Shown in pieces: positions 4,557-6,446 of a stretch of 6,446 nt of DNA. How positions within the stretch are numbered: the first letter of the stretch is position 1; every line of letters starts with the position of its first letter. Below the pieces are notes generated by a model, which worked only from the letters and a program-made list of their open reading frames with translations, was not told the DNA's origin and did not search any database. The DNA comes from an uncultured Rhizobiaceae group bacterium (GTDB taxonomy: Bacteria; Pseudomonadota; Alphaproteobacteria; Rhizobiales; Rhizobiaceae). Position numbers and translations under genes: made by a program. The stretch is from the NCBI GenBank assembly GCA_937923355.1, contig CALAIO010000200.1, positions 1 through 6,446 on the forward strand, read 5' to 3'.

Positions 4557-6446
4557 ATGTTATCCAAGCTTAAATTTATCAGTAACGGAATTCATTTCCG
4601 CGTTTTGATGCTGGTCATTGGACTGGCTGTAACGCTTGTTGCTGCCCAATTTGTAACCGACACTGTTATTGAAACTCAAAAAGTTCGTGACCAACGTCTT
4701 GTTGAGGCGCGTTCGATCACAACTGTGGTTGCGAGGAGCCTTGAAAAGCAATTTGATTACTTTGAACTTTCTGACATTGAAGAAATTTTGAAATCTGTTC
4801 GTACCACTGAACACGTTAAGCAAGTGAGTGCAGTTGATCGTGAATTTACATTCTTCCTTGATGGGGACCCTGCAACGCCTACACTTTTGCCAATAGGTGA
4901 TAATGCTGAGCAGGTTAAAGCCATTGAAACTGGCAAACCAGATTTTTCAATCACCGATGATGCAATTACAGTTGCAGAACCACTGTTACGTGGTGGTAGC
5001 GCAATTGGTGCTGTTATGATCCGCTTTGAGAACCCAAAATTCTCAGAGGTTATGTGGCCAATTTTGCAGTCTAATTTTTTCTCTTTGGTGCCAATCTTAA
5101 GTCTGGGCATTATTCTTGCTGGTATTTTGGTTAAACAGATCACAGGGCCATTGCTGAGACTTGCAAACACTGCCAAGCAAGTTGCCAGTGGTGATCTTGA
5201 TCGCTCCATGCCGATTGAAGGCCCTAATGAAATACGCCAATTGGGTTCGGCGTTTTCAGGCATGATTGGCAAATTAAAGGAAAATATCGAGCAAATTTAT
5301 GAACTTGCTTATGTTGACCGCACGACCCAACTGCCAAACCGTGAATTTTTTAGAAAAGAGCTTACGCGCGCTATCCGCCGTGCGGTTCGTCAAAAGGTTA
5401 CAGGCGGTCTGTTGTTTGTTGATCTGGATGGTTTTAAACGCGTAAACGATACGCATGGTCATGATGCTGGCGATGCTATTTTAAGCCAGTTTTCTGAACG
5501 CCTTGCCAATGTGCTTAGAGCTGAAGATTTAATTGCGTTCAAGGCTATGAACGCAATGGAAACAGAAGAGGGTGATTCTGATAACGCTAATAAAAACAAG
5601 CAGATGCTTGCCAGACTTGGTGGTGACGAGTTCACGGTTCTGCTGTCTGAAATTCGCGAACCTACCGATGCTGCTACTGTTTCTCAACGTATTATTGAAG
5701 CTGTATCTGAGCCGTTTGACATTAATGGTGCCAAAATAAACATTGGTGCTTCTGTTGGTATTGCTATTTTCCCACGTGATGGATCTGATTATCAGACTAT
5801 TTTGAAGAGTGCCGACATGGCGATGTATCAGGCTAAAGAAGAGGGGAAGAACACCTATCGCTACTTCTCTTCTGAATTGAATGCAGAAGCTTCTCGTCGC
5901 ATGGAAATTGAGCAAGATTTGCGTACTGCGCTTGAAGATAATAATCAGCTTGAACTTTATTATCAGCCTAAAATTCATTGTTCTTCTGCGCTGCCAAAGT
6001 CCGCTGAAGCCTTGATACGCTGGAAACATCCTGAAAAGGGTATGATTCCTCCGCTTGATTTCATCAATATTGCTGAAGATTGCGGTTTGATCCTACCACT
6101 TGGGAAATGGGTTCTTGAACAGGCTTGTCAGCAACTTAAGCTCTTTGAGGATGACGGGATTGATATTTCCATTGCCGTTAACATTTCTACGGCTCAATTC
6201 GAGCGTCCTGACTTGTCAGATATTGTTATCTCAGTGTTGGAAGAGACGGGTGCTAACCCGGCTAAACTCGAACTTGAGTTGACTGAGAGTATGGCAATGC
6301 AGAACCCTGAAGTAGCATTGAAGCATATCAACGTTTTGAAAAAACTTGGTGTTCGATTTGCAATTGATGATTTTGGTACGGGGTATTCAAATCTATCCCA
6401 GCTTTCAAGATTGCCATTTGATGTATTCAAGATTGACCGCTCATTT
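4557..6446 (+). CDS. Membrane-bound cyclic-di-GMP enzyme, TM-HAMP-GGDEF-EAL (gene runs off the right edge)
   Basis: This is a probable bifunctional diguanylate cyclase/phosphodiesterase that makes or breaks cyclic-di-GMP in response to a signal outside the cytoplasm. The frame stays open for 630 codons to the edge. Helix 1 is about residues 17-35. A periplasmic segment (36-173) matches no family I recognise. Helix 2 is about 174-193 and a HAMP linker about 194-247. The GGDEF domain starts near YVDRTTQLPNREFF, with metal ligand D289/D291 in FVDLDGFKRVND and an intact LGGDEF (G355-F359). The EAL domain follows from about residue 450: EALIRW (E484), N542 in AVNIS, ELTES (E574, E577), IDDFGTGYS (D604, D605) and K625 in FKIDRSF. 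All visible catalytic positions are kept, so both activities are possible; the last part of EAL is not seen. An RxxD motif (R321-D324) is separated from GGDEF by a 25-residue insertion. It is divergent from the cofactor operon and need not share its function. Confidence 0.93.
   Translation, partial: MLSKLKFISNGIHFRVLMLVIGLAVTLVAAQFVTDTVIETQKVRDQRLVEARSITTVVARSLEKQFDYFELSDIEEILKSVRTTEHVKQVSAVDREFTFFLDGDPATPTLLPIGDNAEQVKAIETGKPDFSITDDAITVAEPLLRGGSAIGAVMIRFENPKFSEVMWPILQSNFFSLVPILSLGIILAGILVKQITGPLLRLANTAKQVASGDLDRSMPIEGPNEIRQLGSAFSGMIGKLKENIEQIYELAYVDRTTQLPNREFFRKELTRAIRRAVRQKVTGGLLFVDLDGFKRVNDTHGHDAGDAILSQFSERLANVLRAEDLIAFKAMNAMETEEGDSDNANKNKQMLARLGGDEFTVLLSEIREPTDAATVSQRIIEAVSEPFDINGAKINIGASVGIAIFPRDGSDYQTILKSADMAMYQAKEEGKNTYRYFSSELNAEASRRMEIEQDLRTALEDNNQLELYYQPKIHCSSALPKSAEALIRWKHPEKGMIPPLDFINIAEDCGLILPLGKWVLEQACQQLKLFEDDGIDISIAVNISTAQFERPDLSDIVISVLEETGANPAKLELELTESMAMQNPEVALKHINVLKKLGVRFAIDDFGTGYSNLSQLSRLPFDVFKIDRSF

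Noticed and set aside
4757..5272. Antisense open frame of 171 codons on the minus strand
   Set aside because: It lies wholly within the GGDEF-EAL gene, whose plus-strand reading has clear HAMP and GGDEF features. The antisense product is Ser/Ile-rich with no domain pattern.
5538..5612. The 75-base GGDEF insertion considered as a mobile or repeat insertion
   Set aside because: There are no flanking direct repeats or terminal inverted repeats visible. The segment is in frame with codon use similar to the surrounding gene, so it is treated as a protein-level loop.
5529..6029. Antisense open frame of 166 codons on the minus strand
   Set aside because: It overlaps the conserved GGDEF and EAL core on the plus strand. 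It is a shadow of that gene's codon pattern and has no recognisable features.
1..6446. Defence, toxin-antitoxin, CRISPR, prophage or biosynthetic cluster
   Set aside because: All coding space is accounted for by cofactor, transport and c-di-GMP genes. No repeats, integrase or toxin-like small genes were found.

Overview
The window looks like a piece of an alphaproteobacterial chromosome, probably from the Hyphomicrobiales (Rhizobiales). This rests on the style of the MoeA N-terminus, the MobB P-loop and the FdhD/MobA/MobB/MoeA cluster, and on a base composition that leans to A+T by eye. No database search was possible, so genus and species are not assigned. I see no mobile element, tRNA, rRNA or CRISPR array.

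Positions 1-4343 (minus strand) hold six genes that read right to left: a DMT/EamA-family transporter, a Bcr/CflA-type MFS transporter, fdhD, mobA, mobB and the first 77 codons of moeA, which is cut by the left edge. Every junction overlaps: ATGA at DMT/MFS, MFS/fdhD overlapping by 8 or 23 bases depending on the fdhD start, TAGTG at fdhD/mobA, ATGA at mobB and ATGA at moeA. This packing points to one transcript with translational coupling. The last four genes form a molybdenum-cofactor module. MoeA inserts molybdenum into molybdopterin, MobA attaches GMP to give the guanine dinucleotide form (MGD), MobB is an accessory GTPase, and FdhD supplies sulfur to the cofactor of formate dehydrogenase. 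Why two transporters lead this operon is not explained by the sequence.

Positions 4344-4556 are a 213-base divergent intergenic region that must carry the control signals for both sides. It contains two short perfect palindromes and a purine-rich ribosome binding site for the rightward gene, but no promoter that I can call with confidence.

Positions 4557-6446 (plus strand) hold a long open reading frame, cut by the right edge after 630 codons. It encodes a membrane-anchored cyclic-di-GMP enzyme with the order TM - periplasmic segment - TM - HAMP - GGDEF - EAL. Both catalytic signatures are intact as far as visible. Its main oddity is a 25-residue acidic, polar insertion that separates an RxxD inhibitory-site motif from the GGDEF loop.

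Overall this is ordinary housekeeping and signalling DNA. I did not find an undescribed multigene system. The points most worth checking are the GGDEF insertion, the single-cysteine FdhD loop and the transporter/cofactor operon.
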